From: Stenotrophomonas maltophilia | GTDB lineage: Bacteria > Pseudomonadota > Gammaproteobacteria > Xanthomonadales > Xanthomonadaceae | Length of the DNA: 64,000 nucleotides | NCBI RefSeq assembly: GCF_004684085.1 | Contig: NZ_SRHZ01000038.1 | Location: 62,001-126,000 of the forward strand | Reading direction: 5' to 3' | Part shown: one piece after another, positions 29,858 through 37,563 of the stretch | How the letters are laid out: every line of letters begins with the position of its first letter | Numbering within the stretch: the first letter of the stretch is position 1 | Notes under the pieces: generated by a model | Database searches by the model: none | Seen by the model: only the letters and a program-made list of their open reading frames with translations | Told to the model about the DNA's origin: nothing | Translations under genes and position numbers: made by a program

Positions 29858-31899
29858 CCATGCCCACCGCCGATAGCTTCACCGACGCACTGGCGGCCGA
29901 GCAGGCAGCCGACGCAGAGCGCGAGGCGCAGGCCCAGGCGCTGGCACAGGAAGAGGCGGACGTCGCGAACTGGCACAAGCGCATCAAGGAATCGCGCGAA
30001 TTCGACAAGAACGCCCGCAAGGGCTATGCGCAGGACCGGCGCTACTGCCGCAACCAGGTCGATCCGGTCTATGACGTGAGCGTGCCGATCGCCGGCACCT
30101 ACGTGAACCTGCTGACGTCGTTCCTGTACGCACGCGACCCTGAGCCCGCCGTGCAGCCCGCCGAGTCGGTCGGCTCCAGCCGGGTGAAGCTGGCCAAGCA
30201 GGTCGGCCGCACGCTGGAGATCGTCATCGCATCGCTGTGGAAGCGCGGGCGCTTGAAGCACGCCGCCGACGCCATGGTGCGTTCGGGCCTGAGCATCGGC
30301 ATCGGCTGGATCAAGGCGGCATGGCATCGCGAGACCGAGCGCGACCCGACCACCGACCAGCGCATCGCCGACCTGCGCGCCAAGCTCGAAGCCCTGTCGC
30401 TGATGGAAGCCGAGCTGGCTGAGGGCAACGCAGCCAACCCGGACCTGCTGAAGGCTCAGTACGAGCAGCAGATGCAGACGCTCGAAGCACAGGTCGAACA
30501 CATCATCTACAACGGTCTGGTCTTCGACTTCGTGCGCGGCGAAGACATCCAGGTGTCCATGGACGTGGCCACCCTGAAGGACTACGCCATCTCGCCGTGG
30601 ATCGCCCACCGCACGTTCATGCCGTACGACAAGGCGCAGGCCACGTTCCCGGAGCTGCGCGACGAGCTGGGGAAGGCCGAGGCCTACTACCACGTTCAGC
30701 CAGAGAGCCGCGCGCGCGAAGGCGGTTTCGCCCCGGCCGATGGCGTGGTGAGCGACAGCGATGCCGAGGTGTTCCGCAGCGCCACCGCAGCGGGGCAGGG
30801 CAGTGATGCCGGCCCGCGCTTCCTGTGTGTCTGGGAGGTGTGGGACCTGACCACCAACCTGGTGCACACCATCACGCCCGGCCTGCGCCGCAACCTGCGC
30901 CAGCCGTACACCCCCGACCAGCGCAGCACGCGCTTCTACCCGTTCTTCCAGTGGGCGCCGCTGTGGGTGGATGGGGAGCGGCATCCGCAGTCGCTGGTGG
31001 ACCGCTCGCGCGCCCTGCTGGACGAGTACAACCGCACCCGCACCAACTACCGCGAGCATCGCCGCCGGGCCATCCCGAAGCTGGGCTTCGACCGTGGCGC
31101 TGTAGAGCCGGAAGACGCGGTGAAGCTGGAGGGCGCCGGCATCGGGGAGATGGTCGGCCTGGACCTGAAGGGCCAACCCACCGGTAACGTGCTGTTCCCC
31201 ATCCAGTACAACCAGATCGACGCCGCGCTGTACGACACCGCGCCCATCCGCGCCGAGCTGGAACTGATCTGGGGCATCCAGGAGGCGCTGTCCTCCAGCA
31301 TCCAGACCGCGAAGACGGCCACCGAGGCAGACATCCAGCAGCAGGGCACCGAATCCCGCCTGGGCTACAGCCGCGACAGCCTGGACGATGTGCTGGGCGA
31401 GGTCGCGCAGTACACCGCCGAGGAAGCCATGTCACCCGCCGGCCTGTCGCCGGAAGAAGTGAGCGACATCGCCGGACCAGAGGCGTTGTGGTTCAACGCG
31501 ACCCTGCCCGAGCTGGTCACTGCCCTGCTGAACGTCGACATTCGCGCCGGCAGCTCGGGCCGTCCGGCATCCAACCTTCGCCGGCAGCAGTGGGGCGCGA
31601 TCCTGCCGCAGCTGCAGGAGGCCGTCGTCACCATTGGCCAGATGCGCGGCGCAACACCCCTGGACATCGCCAACAGCCTGGAGCAGCTGATGGTCGAAAC
31701 CATCGAGCGCACCGGCGACACGTCGATCGACGCCTACACCTTCATTCCGCAGGTGCCGCAGGTTGCGCCAGGCGCACTGCTCGACGCGCCCGCCATGCCC
31801 GGCATGCCGCCTGCCGACCCGATGCAAGCACTCCCGCCGGCCGAAGCGCCGGTACCCACCGCATCACCCGTGGGCGGCGTTGTCGCCCCGCCACTCTGA
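29854..31899 (+). CDS. Portal protein
   Basis: A 681-residue portal of the podovirus (P22/gp1-like) size class. Visible features are the N-terminal acidic region, AHRTFMPYDKAQATFPELRD, RVLCV-like WEVWDLTTNLVHTI, GERHPQSLVDRSRALLDEYN, then YRRHRR-type basic REHRRRAIPKLGFDRGAVEP and the C-terminal coiled region with Pro-rich tail. It forms the dodecameric ring for DNA entry. A GTG at 29854, with GGAG 8 bases upstream and a GTGA overlap with terL, is the likely start; an ATG follows two codons later. Confidence 0.88.
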   Translation: MTMPTADSFTDALAAEQAADAEREAQAQALAQEEADVANWHKRIKESREFDKNARKGYAQDRRYCRNQVDPVYDVSVPIAGTYVNLLTSFLYARDPEPAVQPAESVGSSRVKLAKQVGRTLEIVIASLWKRGRLKHAADAMVRSGLSIGIGWIKAAWHRETERDPTTDQRIADLRAKLEALSLMEAELAEGNAANPDLLKAQYEQQMQTLEAQVEHIIYNGLVFDFVRGEDIQVSMDVATLKDYAISPWIAHRTFMPYDKAQATFPELRDELGKAEAYYHVQPESRAREGGFAPADGVVSDSDAEVFRSATAAGQGSDAGPRFLCVWEVWDLTTNLVHTITPGLRRNLRQPYTPDQRSTRFYPFFQWAPLWVDGERHPQSLVDRSRALLDEYNRTRTNYREHRRRAIPKLGFDRGAVEPEDAVKLEGAGIGEMVGLDLKGQPTGNVLFPIQYNQIDAALYDTAPIRAELELIWGIQEALSSSIQTAKTATEADIQQQGTESRLGYSRDSLDDVLGEVAQYTAEEAMSPAGLSPEEVSDIAGPEALWFNATLPELVTALLNVDIRAGSSGRPASNLRRQQWGAILPQLQEAVVTIGQMRGATPLDIANSLEQLMVETIERTGDTSIDAYTFIPQVPQVAPGALLDAPAMPGMPPADPMQALPPAEAPVPTASPVGGVVAPPL

Positions 31900-31914
31900 C
31901 CACAGGAGCAGACC

Positions 31915-32172
31915 ATGGAAAACCAACACCGCAAGATCACCGGCTACCGCGAGCTGTCGCAGGCCGAAATCGAGCTGATGAACGAGATCAAGGCCAAGGG
32001 CGCGGAGTTGGGCGCTCTGGTCAAGAGGCTCGAAGACAACCAGACGCGAAACACCGCCGAGCATGGCAGTGGCGATGCTGAGCCGTTTCGCTGGATCGCC
32101 ATCGGCAAAACCCATTTGCAGCAGGGCCTGATGGCGCTGACCCGCGCCGTGGCCAAGCCGGAATCGTTCTGA
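31915..32172 (+). CDS. acb2: Acb2-like anti-CBASS cyclic-nucleotide sponge
   Basis: An 85-residue protein with the Acb2 pattern: KITGYRELSQAEIELMNEIK AKGAEL at the N-terminus and RWIAIGKTHLQQGLMALTRA followed by VAKPESF at the end. Acb2 proteins are small helical hairpins that assemble into oligomers and sequester the cyclic di- and trinucleotide signals of CBASS immunity. In known phages the gene lies in the structural region, as here between portal and scaffold. The assignment is by remembered family signature. The first ATG is 15 bases past the portal stop with GGAG before it. Confidence 0.82.
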   Translation: MENQHRKITGYRELSQAEIELMNEIKAKGAELGALVKRLEDNQTRNTAEHGSGDAEPFRWIAIGKTHLQQGLMALTRAVAKPESF

Positions 32173-32231
32173 TGCGTCGCCACCCACTGACCCTGGCCAT
32201 CTGGCGCGCGATCGCCAGCATGCCGCGCTGA
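32172..32231 (+). CDS. Possible 19-residue peptide after acb2
   Basis: A TGATG junction opens a short frame, MRRHPLTLAIWRAIASMPR, ending at 32231, 42 bases before the scaffold gene. The basic amphipathic sequence could be a real small peptide or a translational reinitiation relic. Confidence is low because of the length. Confidence 0.2.
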   Translation: MRRHPLTLAIWRAIASMPR

Positions 32232-32273
32232 CCACCAGCACCACGCCAACCCGCCGCCAACTGAGGTTCCACC

Positions 32274-33362
32274 ATGCCTATCGAAGACCAGAACACCCCG
32301 GCCACGCCGGATACCACCCCGACCGATGTCCAGCAGGGCGATACAGGGGCGCTGCCCGTCGCCGACGGCGGCGACGCACCGAAGCCCGCTGCTGCTGAGC
32401 TGGATGCCTTCTCCGCCGGCGTTGAAGCCGCACGCGAGCAGGAAGCGCGGGAAGAGGGCGCACCTGCCGAGGCAGCGCCTGCAGCAGACGGTGAGCAGCA
32501 GCCGCAGGGCGGCGCACCGGCAACGCCGGCTGTCGTCGACCCGAATGCGCCGCCTGCAGGTGAGCAGCAGCCGGCACCGCCCGCGCAGCCGCAGCAGCCG
32601 ACCGTTGATGACGAGGTCAAGCAGCTGGGCCTGAAGGAACGCGCGGCCGAGCGCTTCCAGGAGCTGCATACCCAGGCGCGGGATGCCCGGGAACGGGTCA
32701 GCCAGTGGGAGGAAACTGTCCAGAGCACCGGCGCCACGCCGGAGCAGTTTGGCGGCGCGCTGCGCTACCTGTCCGACATCAATTCGGGCGACCCGAGGCG
32801 CATGGCCGAAGCCTACGACCGGATGCAGGGCGAACTGCAGTGGCTGGGCCAGCAGCTGGGCCGCGAGGCTCCCGGTTTCGATCCGCTTAGCGCTCACCCG
32901 GACCTGGCCGGCCGAGTGAACTCCGGCGACATCACCCGCGACGTGGCGCTGGAACTGGCCCAGCACCGGCAGACCGGCCAGCTGCAGCAGAACCACACTC
33001 AAGCGCAGCAGGATCGCCAGCAGCAGGACCTGCAGTACCAACAGGGGCTGGCGTCCGTGCAGCAGCTGGGTGCGCAGCTCCGCGCTGGTGATGCGCAGTT
33101 CGACCAGAAAATGGTGCTGCTGACGCCGACGATCGACATCATCCAGCGCACGCTGCCGCCGGCGCAGTGGCAGGCCGAGATCCACCGCGCCTACCTGGCC
33201 CTGCCGGCCACCGCGGTCGCCGCGCCAGCTGCAGCGGCACCTGTCGCCCGCAGTGCCCCCAATCCGATCAGGGCGAACTCTGCCGCACCGGTGGCGCCAC
33301 AGATCACGCCCGAAAACGCGTTCGACATGGGCGTGCAGGCAGCCCGGGCGCGCGGGCAGTAA
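32274..33362 (+). CDS. Scaffold-like protein
   Basis: A 362-residue highly acidic and Pro/Ala/Gln-rich protein with no globular motif, a predicted helical middle (DEVKQLGLKERAAERFQELH) and a long coiled-coil QQ-rich part, ending in DMGVQAARARGQ. Length, composition and the place between portal and coat match podovirus scaffolding proteins (such as P22 gp8), which direct capsid assembly and leave the shell. GAGG precedes the ATG. Confidence 0.75.
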   Translation: MPIEDQNTPATPDTTPTDVQQGDTGALPVADGGDAPKPAAAELDAFSAGVEAAREQEAREEGAPAEAAPAADGEQQPQGGAPATPAVVDPNAPPAGEQQPAPPAQPQQPTVDDEVKQLGLKERAAERFQELHTQARDARERVSQWEETVQSTGATPEQFGGALRYLSDINSGDPRRMAEAYDRMQGELQWLGQQLGREAPGFDPLSAHPDLAGRVNSGDITRDVALELAQHRQTGQLQQNHTQAQQDRQQQDLQYQQGLASVQQLGAQLRAGDAQFDQKMVLLTPTIDIIQRTLPPAQWQAEIHRAYLALPATAVAAPAAAAPVARSAPNPIRANSAAPVAPQITPENAFDMGVQAARARGQ

Positions 33363-33365
33363 CGG

Positions 33366-33394
33366 AGAAGGGGCCTTTCGGCCCCTTTCTCTTT
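33366..33394. terminator. Bidirectional terminator between scaffold gene and moron
   Basis: GAGAAGGGGCC-TTTC-GGCCCCTTCTC followed by TTTA, and on the other strand preceded by AATC of the moron stop. It starts 3 bases after the scaffold stop and overlaps the moron's stop codon, so it can serve both converging genes. Confidence 0.75.
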
Positions 33395-33878
33395 AATCCT
33401 TGCTGGCTGGCGAAGCCACGACGAATAGTGGCTGCTGCTGGACATCTTTACCGTTCGAGTCGACCAGCCACGCCTCCCACTCGACGAATCGTCGTCGGCT
33501 ATCAGCCAGGCCCTCTCCATCACGCTCGAATCCATCGATGCTGAAGACCCGAGGGAGACCGCGCTGCTCTGTGTAAATGTGGGGCATAACGCCGAGGATG
33601 AGCGAACCGAACCACGGATTCTTAGGTCCAGTCACCGATGCTTCAATGCTCTTGACGCGTGGAACAACCTTGAATCCGCCACCAATGTAGATGGCTTCGC
33701 CTGCCGGAGATGGAGCAAACAGCCCGGTGGCATCGCCAGAAAGACAGATTGCGGATTGCGAACCGCGGCCTTGGCTGGCATCGACGGAGATGAACCAGTT
33801 TCCATTCAAGAAAAAGTAATGGCCGGTCGGAACGGCGGATGCGTCAGCGACGCAGATAGCTGCTACGGGAAAACCCAT
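33393..33878 (-). CDS. Moron: unknown protein between scaffold and coat genes
   Basis: A 161-residue, beta-rich protein (MGFPVAAICVADASAVPTGH; YFFLNGNWFISVDASQGRG; GGGFKVVPRVKSIEASVTG). It is coded against the late operon, with its own leader at 33879-33946 and a shared terminator, so it is probably expressed in the lysogen. AGGGG lies 8 bases before the ATG. No domain is recognised. Its leader motif resembles that of the moron cassette ending at 46452. Confidence 0.65.
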   Translation of the reverse strand: MGFPVAAICVADASAVPTGHYFFLNGNWFISVDASQGRGSQSAICLSGDATGLFAPSPAGEAIYIGGGFKVVPRVKSIEASVTGPKNPWFGSLILGVMPHIYTEQRGLPRVFSIDGFERDGEGLADSRRRFVEWEAWLVDSNGKDVQQQPLFVVASPASKD

Positions 33879-34116
33879 TCCATTGCCCCTGTTTGTGGAT
33901 AGCCGGCTTGCCCCGGCTCGCCGAGTGTACCGCCAGCGCCCATTGACGCGTCCATCAGCGCTGGCATCTTGACCACCGAGCGGCACACCAGCCGCCCCGC
34001 GTGTGACGTAAGCCGGGTTCGCCGCCGGTAGCGCTGTAACGAGCCTCGCGCCCTCGGAACGCGGAAAGACCCTCAGCCCCTGCGGGCTGGCCATCTTTCC
34101 TTCCGAGGCCATTCCT
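33879..34116 (-). promoter_or_regulatory. Moron leader and coat-gene upstream region
   Basis: 238 bases without a gene. The left part is the moron leader, with CTGGCGGTACACT (minus strand, 33936-33924) and TCAATGGGCG just upstream. The right part is the coat gene leader, with a CAGCCC-CTGC-GGGCTG hairpin at 34075-34090 and TTCCGAGG before the ATG. No promoter for the coat gene is obvious. Confidence 0.45.
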
Positions 34117-35181
34117 ATGCCGCTTACCGCTGCGCAACTGCTGTCTGGCGCCAATACCCAGCTGCAGTCGTTCTCCAAAGAAGATCCGATCGATCAGTTC
34201 ACCACTGATCGCCCATTCGCCGACTGGCTGATCCGCAACAAGATGGATTCGGTCTTCGGCAACGGCGTCTACAACGAGAAGGTGCGCTACACCAACGACT
34301 CCAACTACCAGAACTACACCGGTGACGATCAGGTCACCTACAACCGCAAGAAGACCGTTCGTCTGGCGCCGTACCAGTCGTATGAAGCCTTCGACGGCTT
34401 CACCCTCAACGAAACCGAGCTGGCCAACAACGGCATCCTGTTGACCGATGACCGCAACGCGGTGATGACCGAGGCCGAGAAGATCCAGATCGTCAACATC
34501 CTGACGGAGAACCGCGCCACCCTGAAGGACGGCTTCCAGGAAAACTGGGATATCGAGGTCCATCTGGATGGCTCGACCAATCCCAAGGCTGTTCCTGGCC
34601 TGGATGCACTGGTCAGCACCACGCCGGCCGTTGGCACTATTGGCGGCATTGATGCGGCCACCACGCCCTACTGGCGTAACTGGGCCGATATCGGCATCAG
34701 CACCACCACGCCCGGCACCCTGATCAAGCGCATGGAAACGCTGTGGCGCAAGACCATCGCCTACGGAAAGATGGGCGCTCCGGACTTCATCCCGATGGGT
34801 TCGGACATGTACGACGCGCTGCAGGCCGACGCGCTGGCGGTCATGGGCCGTCAGATCACCATTGGCACGGGCGGCCCTGGTGGCGGTGTGACGCTGGACC
34901 CGACCACCAAGGAACTGCGCTTCAAGAACGTGTTGTGCGTGTGGGATCCCACCTTCGACGCACTGGACGACCGCCTGGGCACCATCGCGGTGCCGTGGAA
35001 GAAGCGCGGCTACTTCCTCAACAGCAAGACCATCAAGCTGCGCCCCGTGAAGGGCCGCTGGATGATCTCGCGCACTCCGCCGCGCGTGTATGACCGCCAT
35101 ACGCACTACTTCGGCGTCACGGCCCACTACGGCGTGACCATGAAGAAGCGCAACAGCAACGCGGTCTTCTCGATCTCGTAA
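34117..35181 (+). CDS. Major capsid (coat) protein
   Basis: A 354-residue capsid protein. It starts MPLTAAQLLSGANTQLQSFS and has the beta-rich pattern of podoviral coat proteins (YNRKKTVRLAPYQSYEAFDG; ENWDIEVHLDGSTNPKAVPG; TTPYWRNWADIGIS; GSDMYDALQADAL; VWDPTFDALDDRLG). The position after the scaffold and the size support the call. The fold is presumably HK97-like, but that is not visible directly. Confidence 0.85.
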   Translation: MPLTAAQLLSGANTQLQSFSKEDPIDQFTTDRPFADWLIRNKMDSVFGNGVYNEKVRYTNDSNYQNYTGDDQVTYNRKKTVRLAPYQSYEAFDGFTLNETELANNGILLTDDRNAVMTEAEKIQIVNILTENRATLKDGFQENWDIEVHLDGSTNPKAVPGLDALVSTTPAVGTIGGIDAATTPYWRNWADIGISTTTPGTLIKRMETLWRKTIAYGKMGAPDFIPMGSDMYDALQADALAVMGRQITIGTGGPGGGVTLDPTTKELRFKNVLCVWDPTFDALDDRLGTIAVPWKKRGYFLNSKTIKLRPVKGRWMISRTPPRVYDRHTHYFGVTAHYGVTMKKRNSNAVFSIS

Positions 35182-35227
35182 CCAACCTACAGCCGGCGGG
35201 GAATTGCCTCGCCGGCAGGAGACTGAA

Positions 35228-35539
35228 ATGCCGAACGTGAAGACGCTCCCGACCGGGGGCACCATCGTCAAGCTCAACACCACCCCGCTGCTGGGCGGCT
35301 GGGGCCGCGAAGGCCTGGCAAATCTGGGTGCCAACACCGCCGTGACCACCGGCGTTCTGCTGCAGGGACACGAAGCGCCGGCCGACGGCAGCACGCCGGC
35401 CGCTGGCAGCTCCGGCTGGTTCACCCTGCTGAGCGCGTCCGCCAACCTGGCGCCGGTGGTCGAGATCGCCGACCTGCCGGACTTCATCCGCACCGGCACC
35501 GCCGCAACGGCGCCGATCACCCTGGAGGGCGTGCAGTAA
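35228..35539 (+). CDS. Small head protein, possible decoration protein
   Basis: A 103-residue protein, MPNVKTLPTGGTIVKLNTTP at the start and many Gly/Ala/Thr, with strands such as WFTLLSASANLAPVVEIADL. It lies between the coat gene and the next head gene, the place of cement or decoration proteins. Function is inferred from position. Its stop TAA shares an A with the next ATG (TAATG). Confidence 0.5.
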   Translation: MPNVKTLPTGGTIVKLNTTPLLGGWGREGLANLGANTAVTTGVLLQGHEAPADGSTPAAGSSGWFTLLSASANLAPVVEIADLPDFIRTGTAATAPITLEGVQ

Positions 35540-36081
35540 TGGCCAAGACCGTATCCCTGCTGTTGCTGACGCTGGTCATCGACCGCGATGCAACCACCAA
35601 GCTGCCCGTGCAGGTCTTCGACTACGAGCTCCCCGTACTCGAAGAGCTGTTCGCTGATGGGGCAGTGATCACCGAGGTCAAGAGCGAACCGTTCGAAGTG
35701 CACAACTTCGATGAAGCCGAGGTGTTTGCCGGGTTGAAGAACAAGTACGGCAGCACGACGGAAGGGGCTGAGGCCCTGAAAGCTGCCTACCGCAACGAAC
35801 GCGCCTTCTCCCAGGCGGTGGCGGCGAGCATCGCGGCAGCCAAGACCAGCACCTCCGCTGAAAACGTCGAAGCTGAGGACGAAGAAGAGGACGACCAGTC
35901 CGGCGATCTGGAAGCGCTCGCCGGCAAGACCGTCGCCGAGATCGAGGCGGCGCTGGACAACCTGACCGACGAGGACCTGCACGAGCTGGCGGCGATCGAG
36001 AGCGCCCGCGAAAAGCCGCGCAAGGGTGTGCTGGATGCCATTGCCACCGCACTGGGCGACCAGGGCAGCGAAACCGTTTAA
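35539..36081 (+). CDS. Head-associated acidic protein of unknown function
   Basis: A 180-residue protein with an N-terminal globular part (VSLLLLTLVIDRDATTKLPV; FEVHNFDEAEVFAGLKNKYG) and a strongly acidic middle (NVEAEDEEEDDQSGDLEAL) before a helical end. It lies between the decoration-like gene and a terminator. Function unknown. Confidence 0.5.
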   Translation: MAKTVSLLLLTLVIDRDATTKLPVQVFDYELPVLEELFADGAVITEVKSEPFEVHNFDEAEVFAGLKNKYGSTTEGAEALKAAYRNERAFSQAVAASIAAAKTSTSAENVEAEDEEEDDQSGDLEALAGKTVAEIEAALDNLTDEDLHELAAIESAREKPRKGVLDAIATALGDQGSETV

Positions 36082-36101
36082 GTCCGCTGGCGGCGGGCTG
36101 G

Positions 36102-36135
36102 CGGCCGGCCGGGGCGACTCGGTCGGCCGTTTTTC
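36102..36135 (+). terminator. Strong terminator between head and tail genes
   Basis: CGGCCGGCCG-(8 nt)-CGGTCGGCCG stem with one G-U pair, followed by TTTTTC, 21 bases after the last head gene stop. Downstream tail genes need readthrough, antitermination or a separate promoter. Confidence 0.85.
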
Positions 36136-36150
36136 TTTCTGGAGAACGAT

Positions 36151-37563
36151 ATGGGCGGCAACAACGCACCGATCATGGTCAACGGCGGCAACGTCTATGA
36201 CAGCCCGCTGGGGTATGACGCGCCGATCAACTACGACACCGGCCAGGTGAATCTGGGTTCGCTGGGCGTTGAGTGGTCGCTGAAGAAGGCACGGCAGGAG
36301 GTGATCCGCCGCCTCGGCTTCGTGGTCGAGCCGGTGAAGGTGCAGCGCACGTTCGACCAGCTTCGGCAGACGGTTTCAACGGCGCTGGGCTTCACCTACG
36401 TGGGCACGCCGCCGCCGCGCACGATGGCATCGCTGCGGCTGGACCTGCTGCGCCGGCTTGGCTTCTCTGCGCAGGCCACTGCCGATGCTTGGGCACCTGG
36501 CGTCAAGGAGCTGCTGACCAACTTCCTTTCCGAAGCGCAGGTGGCGCTGCAGCACCAATACCGGCTGAGCGTCAGCACGCCGCTTGCCCCGTTCCATGAA
36601 GACGCCGACGTGACCACGCTCGACCCGTGGGCCGTCTTCCTGCTGGCGCTGGCCAACGGCAAGGCCCACCACGGCCAGCAGGACGCGAAGGCCTACTACG
36701 ACCAGCTGGGCGGCTACATCACCACCGTGGCGAAGTCTGCCGACGTGGACCAGATCATCAACACCGCGCAGGACTCGCTGCTGCAGCGGTACGCAATGGA
36801 CCGCTACGGTGATGGCAAGGCGCCGCTGGCGGACGGCGGCGACAAGACCGTGATCGACGGCGTGGCCGTGGAAATGCAGGCGATCGCCGATGCGAAGGCG
36901 AAGTACGGCCAGAAGGATGCCGAGGCCTACTACAGCCGCCTGCAGGAAATGGCCCAGCGCCGGCCGTTCGACCTCGATGCGATGGTCGACAGCTTCATTC
37001 GCGACGCGCAGGACCAGCTGTATCAGCAGTACAAGGAACTGCGCACCGAGCGCTGGTGGACCATCCAGTGCGTGCCCGGCGCCAACCTGTACGACGTGCC
37101 GCTGGATCTGGACCAGTACCTGGACTTCCGGCGCATCACGTGGGCGGGCATTCAGGACGACGTGCAGTGGACGCCGCTGATCGAGGGCATCGACCCGGTG
37201 TTGTACACCAGCACCTCGCTGAGCAAACCGGCCTATTACCGGATCACGGGCTGCATCGAGATTTTCCCGGCGCCCGACCGTGCCTACACGATCAAGATCC
37301 GTGGACACCTTGGGCTGAAGTGGCTCTCCGGTGACGACGACCTGCTGACGGTCAACAGCCGCGCGGTGTTCCTGCACGCGCTGGCGAACGCAAAGGCGCA
37401 CTACAAGCAGCCAGACGCCGGCAACTACATGCAGCAGGCCCAGGCCTACGTGCGGCAGCTGATTGCCGGTTCCCATGGAACCCGGCGCTACATCCCCGGC
37501 ATGCGACAGATCCCACCGGCGCGGCGCCCCATCCCCGTTGGCGGCTGGCCGGAGGGCAACTGA
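36151..37563 (+). CDS. Head-to-tail adaptor protein with internal repeats (gp4-like)
   Basis: A 470-residue protein. Three related segments are visible: NFLSEAQVALQHQYRLS with LALANGKAHHGQQDAKAYYD; NTAQDSLLQRYAMDRYG with AIADAKAKYGQKDAEAYYSR; and SFIRDAQDQLYQQYKELRTE with LHALANAKAHYKQPDAGNYM. The last segment matches the remembered core of phage adaptor proteins (P22 gp4 place, below the portal). It probably closes the portal and joins the tail. The repeats suggest duplication inside an adaptor. It starts just after a terminator and overlaps the next gene by TGATG. Confidence 0.65.
   Translation: MGGNNAPIMVNGGNVYDSPLGYDAPINYDTGQVNLGSLGVEWSLKKARQEVIRRLGFVVEPVKVQRTFDQLRQTVSTALGFTYVGTPPPRTMASLRLDLLRRLGFSAQATADAWAPGVKELLTNFLSEAQVALQHQYRLSVSTPLAPFHEDADVTTLDPWAVFLLALANGKAHHGQQDAKAYYDQLGGYITTVAKSADVDQIINTAQDSLLQRYAMDRYGDGKAPLADGGDKTVIDGVAVEMQAIADAKAKYGQKDAEAYYSRLQEMAQRRPFDLDAMVDSFIRDAQDQLYQQYKELRTERWWTIQCVPGANLYDVPLDLDQYLDFRRITWAGIQDDVQWTPLIEGIDPVLYTSTSLSKPAYYRITGCIEIFPAPDRAYTIKIRGHLGLKWLSGDDDLLTVNSRAVFLHALANAKAHYKQPDAGNYMQQAQAYVRQLIAGSHGTRRYIPGMRQIPPARRPIPVGGWPEGN

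Noticed and set aside
33970-34090. Possible self-cleaving ribozyme (hammerhead-like pieces CTGTAACGAG and GAAAG) before the coat gene
   Set aside because: The conserved CUGAUGA core and proper stems could not be assembled.
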